64,000 nt of DNA, taken from positions 186,001 to 250,000 of the forward strand of contig NZ_RCWB01000001.1 of assembly GCF_018448885.1 (NCBI RefSeq), in the 5' to 3' direction. Both the position numbers and the translations under genes were made by a program. Position 1 is the stretch's first letter, and each line of letters opens with the position of its first letter. This DNA comes from Photorhabdus caribbeanensis. Its GTDB lineage: Bacteria; Pseudomonadota; Gammaproteobacteria; Enterobacterales; Enterobacteriaceae. Positions 56,831 through 64,000 of this stretch are shown piece by piece. The notes under the pieces are model-generated. The model saw only the letters and a program-made list of their open reading frames with translations. It was not told where the DNA came from and did no database searches.

Positions 56831-57002
56831 AAAAATCCCGGCCACTGTGAACTGTACTCCAAAAGTTGGATACTCAACTTATAAAGGTGCAGTTCATACG
56901 GTCAGGGTTTCTTTGTTATTAATTGCTACTTACCATCTGCAAAGATTATTTAAAAACTGGCAACCATAACGCTGGATAAAACCTTTGGCGATATAGTGTT
57001 TC
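56831..57002. mobile_element. IS-end-like sequence and scrap of pre-toxin region
   Basis: tgaactgtactccaaaagtt resembles an IS3-group terminus and faces a partial inverted copy (gtgcagttca). At 56957-56992 a short stretch reads LATITLDKTFGD, the exoprotein's pre-toxin motif, then homology ends. A gggtttcttt...tacttacc block here also precedes module A' near 53905. Confidence 0.5.
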
Positions 57003-57200
57003 TTGAGAAAGGTAATTCATCTGCGGAGGGTTAAATATATTGTAGAACGCTATGTAAATGACTTCGCCAAAATAGATGTTTCAGAATCGCAAATATCAAA
57101 TATAGTCATGGATTATATTTTAAAAATAAGGAATACTCTTAAATCGTCTAAAACTTTCAATAACGTGTTGTCGGTTAATCAGCTTTTCTTTAATACTTAA
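57003..57200 (+). CDS. Small frame at the end of the module array
   Basis: The 65-residue frame follows the pre-toxin scrap. It may be the rest of an eroded toxin or immunity gene, or chance. It starts at a non-ATG codon after no clear ribosome-binding site. No homology is recognised. Confidence 0.2.
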   Translation: MRKVIHLRRVKYIVERYVNDFAKIDVSESQISNIVMDYILKIRNTLKSSKTFNNVLSVNQLFFNT

Positions 57201-57803
57201 TAACGCTTTATTCTATCAACAAAGGTTAAAAGTTTTTAGGATTAATAAATCAGAAATGTGATAACGGTTAGATAGGTGTTTAACCGTTAACAGCGAGTGA
57301 AAACAACTCGGAAAAATAATGATATTAAATTGATTTTAGCGTTAAATCACACTGACGGTATAAAAAGAGAAATGGTTTAAATTAAACAGTAAAAAAGAGA
57401 TGTTATTAGATGGGATAAAAAAGTCTAAAGCTGGTTTAAGCTATTATGGTTTTGTATAATCAATGTAAAATAATAATGCTGAAAGTAATTTAATTCGTAT
57501 GCCGTTAAATCATTTATTTGATGGCTTTGTTATTCATATTTTTCATGATTGATGATTTAATTGGTTTATGGAAAAGCTTATTCCTTGGTTTAAGGCGTTA
57601 TTAAAGACGATTCCTGTTGGAAAAATAGATTATATGATTAACTTATTCATGTTTTTATTTGTCAGTTTTTCCCAGCAGACATAAGCATTAATAAAATCAA
57701 TTTTTGTTTTTCATTTTTCACTGATGGCTTTATAATAGGTAGGCTTTAGACTGTTATTAAAATTAAAAAACATTGTCTTAATTCTTGGGTTAATCGGTAT
57801 GAA
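57201..57803. other. AT-rich gene-free DNA
   Basis: No coding frame, RNA or repeat is recognised. Base composition is strongly AT-biased compared with the core genes. Confidence 0.5.
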
Positions 57804-57931
57804 GTTTTAACGATAGTTTTAACGATAGTTTTAACGATAGTTTTAACGATAGTTTTAACGATAGTTTTAACGATAGTTTTAACGATAGTTTTAACGATAG
57901 TTTTAACGATAGTTTTAACGATAGTTTTAAC
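57804..57931. repeat. Minisatellite, 12-bp unit x10
   Basis: The unit gttttaacgata occurs ten times without a visible mismatch, then a partial unit gttttaac leads directly into a second repeat. The reverse strand translates as LKLS repeats, but no support for a gene exists. Confidence 0.95.
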
Positions 57932-58056
57932 CTGTAAAACCTGTAAAACCTGTAAAACCTGTAAAACCTGTAAAACCTGTAAAACCTGTAAAACCTGTAA
58001 AACCTGTAAAACCTGTAAAACCTGTAAAACCTGTAAAACCTGTAAAACCTGTAAAA
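57931..58056. repeat. Minisatellite, 9-bp unit x14
   Basis: The unit cctgtaaaa occurs fourteen times in tandem, abutting the 12-bp array. Both units contain a tttta/taaaa core. Such arrays are prone to copy-number change. Confidence 0.95.
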
Positions 58057-58115
58057 CCCTTTTTCTGCCTGTTTTTTATTGAGTTTAATCATCATGGCAT
58101 ATTGTGTTTTATGTT

Positions 58116-58238
58116 TATACCCGTCATCTTTCAAGTCGCCTCTTTGTTGGCTGCACTCACCCCGGTAACAGAGTTTTCTATGCTCCCGGGGATTCGCTCC
58201 CTTGCCGCCGCGATGCATCTTGAAATCCATAGGGTATA
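58116..58238. repeat. ERIC (IRU) element
   Basis: The 123-bp imperfect palindrome has tataccc/gggtata ends with nearby tcaag/cttga. It contains actcaccccggtaac and gctcccggggattcgc, which correspond to the ERIC2 and ERIC1R core sequences. ERIC elements are abundant in Photorhabdus. Confidence 0.85.
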
Positions 58239-59484
58239 TGACAATAAATAGGCTTTTTAAAATCACGCTGTACCTTTTAAAAGAGGGCATTAATAATGTA
58301 CTGATTTTTTTAACCCTTAGTTGAATCATTGCCGATAAAAAGGTGTTTACGAACGCTAAAAAAGGGAAATGAAAGTAAAAAGAGAAAGTGAATAATGTTA
58401 AAAACATAATGTGCTTGTTCTTTTTTCCTGATTTTAAAACCACACTGACAGATAAAAACGGATTTTCTTAACACCTGTTTTATCACATTGGGATAAAGGT
58501 GGGATTAATCATTATTTTAATGAGTGAAAGTTGCTATAACCATTTGCTTTCAAATGGAATGAAAAATGGCAATCCATATGATTTAACCTGAGCAAATTGG
58601 ATCGTTGGAGTTAATAGAAAACGCGACACTGAAAGATTAAAGGCATTAAAAACAGTGTTAAATCCCTCCGGTGGTAACAAAATACCATTCCCATGCAGAT
58701 TGCTAATACAAATTTTCTCGTTTTATTACTGAGGAAAACTCAGCAGTGATAGTTGAGACGTTAAAAGTCAATAATCTGGAAGATCGATGTTCAGCACGTG
58801 TACGTTGATCATAAATAATCACTAATATTATAGTCAATAAAGATATAATAACTTATGTTTCCTACTGGCCTATATTGGTGAAAGTTGATGGAAAATATAA
58901 ATTTAAAAAAACACCTTTCTTAAGAATTTTTGTTTTTTTATTGAAGAATAAAAGGTATTTAGAATATTGTTCCCCGTAACAATTTAAATATAAATTGTTT
59001 TTATTTCATACTGAAAGTATTGATATGATTTTTTTGTTTATAATATAAGACTAAATTTATTTGACAGTTTTGTATTTGATGATTATTGTTCATCCCTGAT
59101 TCGCAGATGTTATTTAAAATACAATAATACCTCTTGTTATTATTTATTTTAAATATAAGGAAATTTTGTTATGTTGCTCAATTTGTTGTTTTTATTGTGA
59201 TTTTTGTTTTTAGAAATTAATTAATATGGGTGATTGTATTTGCTTGATAATAAATTGAAACTGTTTCCAATGTGATGATTTATTATTGCATATTTGTTTT
59301 TCAATTTAAGTGTAAATCTGAGCGTGATTCGTCATTTTAATTACTGATGAATGCATGGTTATTTTTTACAATTGATGTAAAGCAGTAAAAATATCCTCAC
59401 TGTAAGAGGACGGTAATTATTTGTCCGTCGTTGTTGACAAAATATTTAAAATAAATTGGCCACAGGCCATATAGGAGTAAATAA
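58239..59484. other. AT-rich gene-free DNA upstream of a biosynthetic operon
   Basis: No coding frame is credible. The last 100 bp carry a TTGACA-like word at 59434-59439 but no well-spaced -10, so the operon promoter is not located with confidence. Confidence 0.5.
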
Positions 59485-60918
59485 GTGAAATACGACTTTA
59501 TTGTCGTTGGTTCAGGGGCAATTGCAGGTTCAATCGCCTATGAGCTGGCAAGTAGAAATTTTTCAGTTTGTAGGGTTGGAGAGACCGATCGAACTAATGC
59601 TGCCTCCAAAGCTGCTGGTGCAATGAACGGTTGTTTCGGCGAAATTACCAGTGGCTTATTAGCGAGTGAACACGGTAAGTTGAAATTGAATATGGATTGT
59701 ATCTCCAAAGAGCTTTGGCCGACCTGGGCGCAACGGTTAGCCGACGCTTCCGGTGATACCCGATCGCTGTTCACCGCTCAAGGCACTCATGTGATCCTCA
59801 ACACTGCCGGGATGGAAGAGGTTGACACTATCAATTATGAAGCTATCGAGCAAACCTTGATTGAGTATGCGGCTCCTTATGAAACCGTTGATCCGCGTGA
59901 AATTGAGTGGTTAAAGCCCAATGATCTAGTACGTCCGCTGCGTGCTTTGTATATCCCTGATGAACATGCACTGAACTCGCATTTATTGCTGGAAAAGCTG
60001 GATGCGGCATTGGTGGCTGAGGGTGGGGTTCTGAAAGCAGAGAATATTAAATGTGTGCTAATCGAAGAGGATGTAGCCACTGGCGTTGAACTGCTAAGTG
60101 GCGAGCGTTTAATGGCAGATAAAGTTGTTGTGGCTGCCGGTGCGCACTCGTTGGATCTGCTATCAAATATACCTTCTATTGTTCGCCAGATTCCGCCAAT
60201 TTTTGCCGGCTATGGGGTATCCATTCTGGTCAAGATGCCGAAAGGCAGAGAATTACCGACCTCAGTCATTCGTACCCCGAATCGAGCATTTGCCTGTGGG
60301 CTGCATTGTGTACCTCGCGGTGATGGTGTGCTGTACCTTGGAGCGACCAATATTCTGGCTGAAAAACCACGCAGTCAGGCACTGATTTCTGATGTGCAGT
60401 TCTTGTTGGATTGTGCGTTAGATCAGTTGGATATCAACTTACATGATGCTGAAATCCTTTCAATCCAGGTTGGTAATCGGCCAATCCCGGCTGATGGATT
60501 CCCGCTGATTGGCGAATGTGGCGTGAATGGTCTTTGGCTGGCTACCGGGACTTATCGCGATGGCTTACATCAATCGCCATTACTGGCGGATTATATCGCC
60601 AATGCTTTGACGGGAATAGAAAATACACTGATTAATCTCGATGATTTCAATCCAGTTCGTCCTCCGTTGGTGGGTTTCTCCCGTGAAGTGATGGCTAAAG
60701 AGACCGCCCAACAAATGTTTGCTACCGGTTATGAATATCGTTGGGATATCAAACCTTACTGGCTGCCGCTGTTGAATGAAGGGATGATGCGCAATTATCA
60801 GAATTTAATTGAGTCTCTTCATCCGCAGTTCACTCCACCGCCGGAGCTGGTTGCTTTCTCTCATATTTATGAATCCATGCGCGAACGGTTACGTAGTTAT
60901 TATGAGGCATGGTCATGA
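59485..60918 (+). CDS. FAD-dependent amine/amino-acid oxidoreductase (DAO family)
   Basis: The 477-residue flavoprotein has an N-terminal Rossmann FAD motif (FIVVGSGAIAGSIAYELASR), a VVVAAGAHSLDLL region and the DAO-type C-terminal end (GLWLATGTYRDGLHQSPLLADYIANAL). It would oxidise a C-N bond of an amino acid or amine, but the substrate cannot be read. The GTG start follows AGGAGT. It is the first gene of an operon with a methyltransferase, a PLP enzyme, a chorismate mutase and an amidotransferase, so a tailoring or precursor step in a specialised metabolite is likely. Confidence 0.85.
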   Translation: MKYDFIVVGSGAIAGSIAYELASRNFSVCRVGETDRTNAASKAAGAMNGCFGEITSGLLASEHGKLKLNMDCISKELWPTWAQRLADASGDTRSLFTAQGTHVILNTAGMEEVDTINYEAIEQTLIEYAAPYETVDPREIEWLKPNDLVRPLRALYIPDEHALNSHLLLEKLDAALVAEGGVLKAENIKCVLIEEDVATGVELLSGERLMADKVVVAAGAHSLDLLSNIPSIVRQIPPIFAGYGVSILVKMPKGRELPTSVIRTPNRAFACGLHCVPRGDGVLYLGATNILAEKPRSQALISDVQFLLDCALDQLDINLHDAEILSIQVGNRPIPADGFPLIGECGVNGLWLATGTYRDGLHQSPLLADYIANALTGIENTLINLDDFNPVRPPLVGFSREVMAKETAQQMFATGYEYRWDIKPYWLPLLNEGMMRNYQNLIESLHPQFTPPPELVAFSHIYESMRERLRSYYEAWS

Positions 60919-61766
60919 GTTTTTCGCTGAAAGATCAAGTTGTCATTGATAACGCCAGGAAATTACTGTCAGAGGCAGGGGTCTGGGATGTGGAAACTGA
61001 TCTCACGTGCCTGATTGACCGTTATCTGGAAAGACGTTGTAAGGACCGCGCCCGTGATGAGTTTATGCTTGCGGTTCATGAACGCTGTAACCGGATACCA
61101 CTTGGGCATATTGTCGGTACTGTGGATTTTGATGGATTGCCTCTGACGGTGGGGACAGGGGTATTTATTCCACGCCCTCATAGCCAGGTTATTCATAAGT
61201 GGTTGGAGAATGAATATCAAGCACCTCACGGGGCAGTGGTTCTGGACTTATGTTCCGGTAGTGGCGCCATCGGTTTAGCTATTGCTAAACGTCGCCCGGA
61301 TTTGAAGGTCACTTGTGTCGAATATGATGATGTGGCTTTTCAATATCTGACGCGCAATATCTATCGGTTGGCAAATTGGGCGATTAAAGCCGATGCATTA
61401 AAAGCAGATTTACGGGATTGGCAAGCATTTTCTCAATTTAACGGATCGGTAGCGTTGATTGTGGCGAATCCACCTTATGTGCCGGAACAGCAGGAAATAT
61501 TGCCGGAATGGGAGGAGCATCATCCTTATGCATCGGTATATTCGGGGGATGATGGGCTTGATTTAACGCGGTTGATTATCAAACAAGCTAAACAGCTACT
61601 GCAATCAGAGGGTTGGTTAGTTATTGAACATGGTGAAAGCCAGGGAGAAAGCGTCAGAGCATTATTTGCAGATGCTGGTTTTTCTTTGGTACGAACCATT
61701 ATTGATGAAGATGTTTCTGACACAACGGGCAGTTCGGTAATCACTGTTGGTTGTAAGCTCATTTGA
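60915..61766 (+). CDS. HemK/PrmC-like methyltransferase
   Basis: The 283-residue SAM-dependent methyltransferase has an N-terminal helical part, then GVFIPRPHSQVI, SAM-binding VVLDLCSGSGAIGLAIA and the NPPYVPEQ motif of amide/glutamine N-methyltransferases. True PrmC modifies release factors, but here the gene lies in a biosynthetic operon, so a small-molecule nitrogen is a possible target. The ATG at 60915 overlaps the preceding stop (ATGA) and lies 7 bp after GAGG; an ATG two codons earlier is too close to that site. Confidence 0.83.
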   Translation: MSFSLKDQVVIDNARKLLSEAGVWDVETDLTCLIDRYLERRCKDRARDEFMLAVHERCNRIPLGHIVGTVDFDGLPLTVGTGVFIPRPHSQVIHKWLENEYQAPHGAVVLDLCSGSGAIGLAIAKRRPDLKVTCVEYDDVAFQYLTRNIYRLANWAIKADALKADLRDWQAFSQFNGSVALIVANPPYVPEQQEILPEWEEHHPYASVYSGDDGLDLTRLIIKQAKQLLQSEGWLVIEHGESQGESVRALFADAGFSLVRTIIDEDVSDTTGSSVITVGCKLI

Positions 61767-61789
61767 ACTTAACAGTTGGAATCTAAATA

Positions 61790-63064
61790 ATGAATGTAAA
61801 ACACAAGCAGGATTGGATGACAATTCGCCGGTCACGGACAACCGGAGCTTTAGCGCAGGCTATCGATGAAGGTTTGACCAGTTTCACTGTCGTAGAACGT
61901 CAAGGCAAGCAAATTACTACAGAGGAAGGAAACGTTTTTACTGAATTTGTTTCCTGTTCTTATTTGGGATTAGAACATCATCCTGCCTTAATTGAAGCGG
62001 CAAATCAGGCAATGTCTCGCACAGGGATACATTTGTCATCGTCCCGTGGTGCGATGCGGCCACAATATTTGGGGCAATTAGAGAAACTGTTGGCAGAGAT
62101 TTATCAGGGTGGTTCTGTTGCTGTGTTTACTTCCACCAGTAATGTTCACCTTGGTGTATTGCCGTTATTGGGTAGTGGTTCTTTACCTAGCTATCCCCTT
62201 TCCCGGCCTGTACATTGGTTGATGGATAAAACTGCTCACGCATCTATGCAGGTGTTACGCGGCATTCTCGAACAGTTCGGTCCGGTATCGCGGGTTGATA
62301 GCGCAAACGCACAATCAGTACAGCAAGCTTTGCAGAACTGTAAAGAGAATCAGCGGACGCCTATCCTGCTGATTGATGGTATTGGTTCAATGAATGGTTT
62401 AATTCCGGTTGCGGAGTTAACTCGACAATTGGCCGCTGCTGGAGGCTATGTCTATGTAGATGATGCTCATGGTATTTCCATTATGGGGCGTCATGGCGCG
62501 GGCTATGCTTTTGCTGCCCTTGACCACATTTTGCCAGCCAACTTCATACTTGCAGGTTCATTATCCAAAGCATTTGGCGGCGCCGGGGGTTTTGTGGTGG
62601 TTGCCGGTGCCGATGATGTCGAAGTGATCAGTACCTTAGCGAATCCTCTGGTTTTTGGTCATTCGATCATGGTGCCGATGTTGGCCGCTAACGTTGCCGC
62701 CGCAAAACTTCATCTCAGCCTTGAGATAGAAATCCGACAGGAACAGCTATGGAAAAACATTAATCTATTTGATTCTCTGATGGGGAACCATTTGATGAAT
62801 GCGGGCGTCCAATCTCCCGTTCGTGGCGCTTTATTTGAAAATGAAGCAGAAGGGCTTGAAGCGGCGCGTTTGCTGCGTGACAACGGCATCTTATTATTCC
62901 CGGTGTTTTATCCACTGGTTCCAGATGGCAATGCGATGTTGCGTTTTGCCTTCTCTAGTGAGCATAAGACTGATGAAATCAAGCACTTAGTAAATACCTT
63001 ATTTGAAATAAGGGAAAAAGGGCTGAATTGGGTTGAACCACAGGCTGTGGTTCCACAGGTATAA
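61790..63064 (+). CDS. PLP-dependent alpha-oxoamine synthase family enzyme (BioF/KBL-like)
   Basis: The 424-residue protein has the family motifs: SYLGL near residue 57, SSSRGAMRP, YVDDAHGISIMG with the PLP-ring aspartate and histidine, and the PLP lysine in AGSLSKAFGGAGG. Members condense an amino acid with an acyl thioester, with decarboxylation, to an alpha-aminoketone. It follows the methyltransferase by 23 bp. No acyl carrier protein is seen in the window. It could use an aromatic amino acid made by the chorismate-derived branch that follows. Confidence 0.85.
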   Translation: MNVKHKQDWMTIRRSRTTGALAQAIDEGLTSFTVVERQGKQITTEEGNVFTEFVSCSYLGLEHHPALIEAANQAMSRTGIHLSSSRGAMRPQYLGQLEKLLAEIYQGGSVAVFTSTSNVHLGVLPLLGSGSLPSYPLSRPVHWLMDKTAHASMQVLRGILEQFGPVSRVDSANAQSVQQALQNCKENQRTPILLIDGIGSMNGLIPVAELTRQLAAAGGYVYVDDAHGISIMGRHGAGYAFAALDHILPANFILAGSLSKAFGGAGGFVVVAGADDVEVISTLANPLVFGHSIMVPMLAANVAAAKLHLSLEIEIRQEQLWKNINLFDSLMGNHLMNAGVQSPVRGALFENEAEGLEAARLLRDNGILLFPVFYPLVPDGNAMLRFAFSSEHKTDEIKHLVNTLFEIREKGLNWVEPQAVVPQV

Positions 63065-63125
63065 ATGACGCCAGCTTATCGATAAAGAAGATAATTGAAA
63101 TGAATCAGTGACGAAGATTAAACAT

Positions 63126-63467
63126 ATGACTCAATCAATAATAAATAAGCAGGACATATTACAACCTTACAGGGAATCTCTGGATGTTATTAATATGCAG
63201 ATTTTGGCGCTGCTTTCCGAACGTATGAAAGTCTGCATGAAAATCGCCGAGGTAAAGGCGGAACAGGATATTCCGATGATGCAGCCACAACGTATTACCT
63301 CGTTATTGGATATGTTGCGGGATAAATCAACAGATTTTGGGTTACGGCCTGAATATACTGAATCACTATTTCAACTGGTTATTGAAGAAACTTGCCGTCG
63401 AGAAGAAGAGCTGATTGATCAGTTGGTAAACGAGAAAGTAAAAAATAATGAAAATACTGCTCATTGA
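63126..63467 (+). CDS. AroQ-type chorismate mutase (possible aminodeoxychorismate mutase)
   Basis: The 113-residue all-helical protein has the AroQ pattern (LQPYRESLDVINMQILALLSERMKVCMKIAEVKAEQDIPMMQPQRI, then a final VIEETCRREEE). It would rearrange chorismate or 4-amino-4-deoxychorismate (PapB-like). The ATG at 63126 is chosen; a GTG six codons upstream is also open and neither has a strong site. The next gene starts 20 bp inside its 3' end, so they are translationally coupled. Confidence 0.82.
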   Translation: MTQSIINKQDILQPYRESLDVINMQILALLSERMKVCMKIAEVKAEQDIPMMQPQRITSLLDMLRDKSTDFGLRPEYTESLFQLVIEETCRREEELIDQLVNEKVKNNENTAH

Positions 63468-64000
63468 TAATTATGATTCCTTTACGCAAAACATTGCTCA
63501 ATATCTGTATGAAGTGACGGGCAGTGTGCCGTCAGTAGTCACAAATTCTTTGACTTATGAAGAGTTAACGATAGACGAATATGATGCGGTAGTCCTTTCT
63601 CCAGGGCCAGGACATCCGGCTGAAAGCAGTGATTTTGGTGTCTGTGCTGATGTTATTGCCCGTGCCAAAGTGCCACTGTTAGGTATTTGTCTCGGCCATC
63701 AGGGAATTAGCCTGGCATTTGGCGGCTGTGTAGAACATGCCCCCAATCCGGTACATGGCTATCGCAGTCGCATCAGGAACACTGGAGAAGGATTATTCCG
63801 CGGTCTGCCTGAGCAGTTTGAAGTGGTCAGATATCACTCGTTGGTATGTACCCGCCTTCCTGACAATCTAAAATGTACTGCCTGGACTGATGATGGCTTA
63901 ATCATGGCAATTGAACACACCGAAAGGCCGATCTGGGGTGTCCAATTTCATCCTGAATCAATTGATTCTGAATATGGGCGTGAGCTACTCAGTAATTTCG
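63448..64000 (+). CDS. PabA/TrpG-like glutamine amidotransferase, cut by the window end
   Basis: The open frame begins MKILLIDNYDSFTQNIAQYL and has a class I amidotransferase triad: GICLGHQGI nucleophile cysteine and the final WGVQFHPES with His and Glu. Such domains supply ammonia to chorismate-aminating synthases. It overlaps the mutase gene. The frame runs off the window without a stop, so it may be free-standing or the first domain of a PabA-PabB fusion (PapA-like). With the mutase it points to aminodeoxychorismate or p-aminophenylalanine chemistry. Confidence 0.88.
   Translation, partial: MKILLIDNYDSFTQNIAQYLYEVTGSVPSVVTNSLTYEELTIDEYDAVVLSPGPGHPAESSDFGVCADVIARAKVPLLGICLGHQGISLAFGGCVEHAPNPVHGYRSRIRNTGEGLFRGLPEQFEVVRYHSLVCTRLPDNLKCTAWTDDGLIMAIEHTERPIWGVQFHPESIDSEYGRELLSNF

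Noticed and set aside
57790-58443. Leftward 217-residue frame with YRF and LKLS repeats
   Set aside because: The repeats are the translated minisatellites and the middle part (FKMHRGGKGANPRE) is a translated ERIC element. There is no ribosome-binding site or domain; the frame stays open only because both units are multiples of 3.

Overview
The window reads as a chromosomal segment of an enterobacterium of the Photorhabdus/Xenorhabdus group, most likely Photorhabdus. This is inferred from close similarity of the core proteins to E. coli with diverged intergenic DNA, an ERIC-type repeat, a large two-partner-secretion/CDI locus with orphan toxin-immunity modules, and a chorismate-linked specialised-metabolism cluster. 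No marker gene names the species.

Left part (1-12 kb): the 3' end of a probably decayed ampD overlaps ampE. A leftward chaperone-usher fimbrial operon follows: major pilin, chaperone, minor pilin, chaperone, chaperone, usher, tip adhesin. It sits where E. coli has aroP. Upstream of the major pilin, two perfect 20-bp inverted repeats bound a 316-bp segment, the layout of an invertible fimbrial phase switch. In the given orientation the best promoter-like site points away from the operon, so this copy looks phase-OFF. Next come a DUF2975/XRE pair, a small secreted protein and two small lipoproteins.

Core metabolism I (12-25 kb): pdhR with a consensus PdhR operator, then aceE-aceF-lpdA (pyruvate dehydrogenase; E2 has two lipoyl domains), acnB and yacL. 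The order then jumps to another block conserved with E. coli: mscS, argO, yggE, argP.

Core metabolism II (28-43 kb): two unassigned small genes, rpiA, serA, fau with 6S RNA (ssrS), zapA, ygfB, pepP, ubiH, ubiI, and the glycine cleavage operon gcvT-gcvH-gcvP. Most terminators are clear.

Accessory region (43-57 kb): a truncated TpsB-like gene (one POTRA domain) overlaps a giant TpsA/CdiA-like exoprotein gene that carries three TPS/haemagglutination domains instead of one. A one-base deletion separates the exoprotein from its C-terminal toxin. A chain of toxin/immunity modules follows: A (PD-(D/E)XK-like nuclease plus immunity), B (unnamed toxin plus Imm8-like), A' (deleted toxin plus intact immunity), C (DUF4258-like toxin plus immunity), A'' (frameshifted toxin plus intact immunity) and a final scrap. 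Each orphan carries a copy of the pre-toxin segment, and IS-end-like DNA recurs at junctions. Immunity genes stay open where toxins are broken.

Right part (57-64 kb): a 2.3-kb gene-poor AT-rich stretch holds two abutting minisatellites (12-bp x10, 9-bp x14) and an ERIC element. It is followed by a tight operon: FAD amine oxidoreductase, HemK-like methyltransferase, alpha-oxoamine-synthase-like PLP enzyme, AroQ-type chorismate mutase, and a PabA/TrpG-like amidotransferase cut by the window end. This suggests an aminodeoxychorismate / p-aminophenylalanine-type pathway whose product I cannot name.
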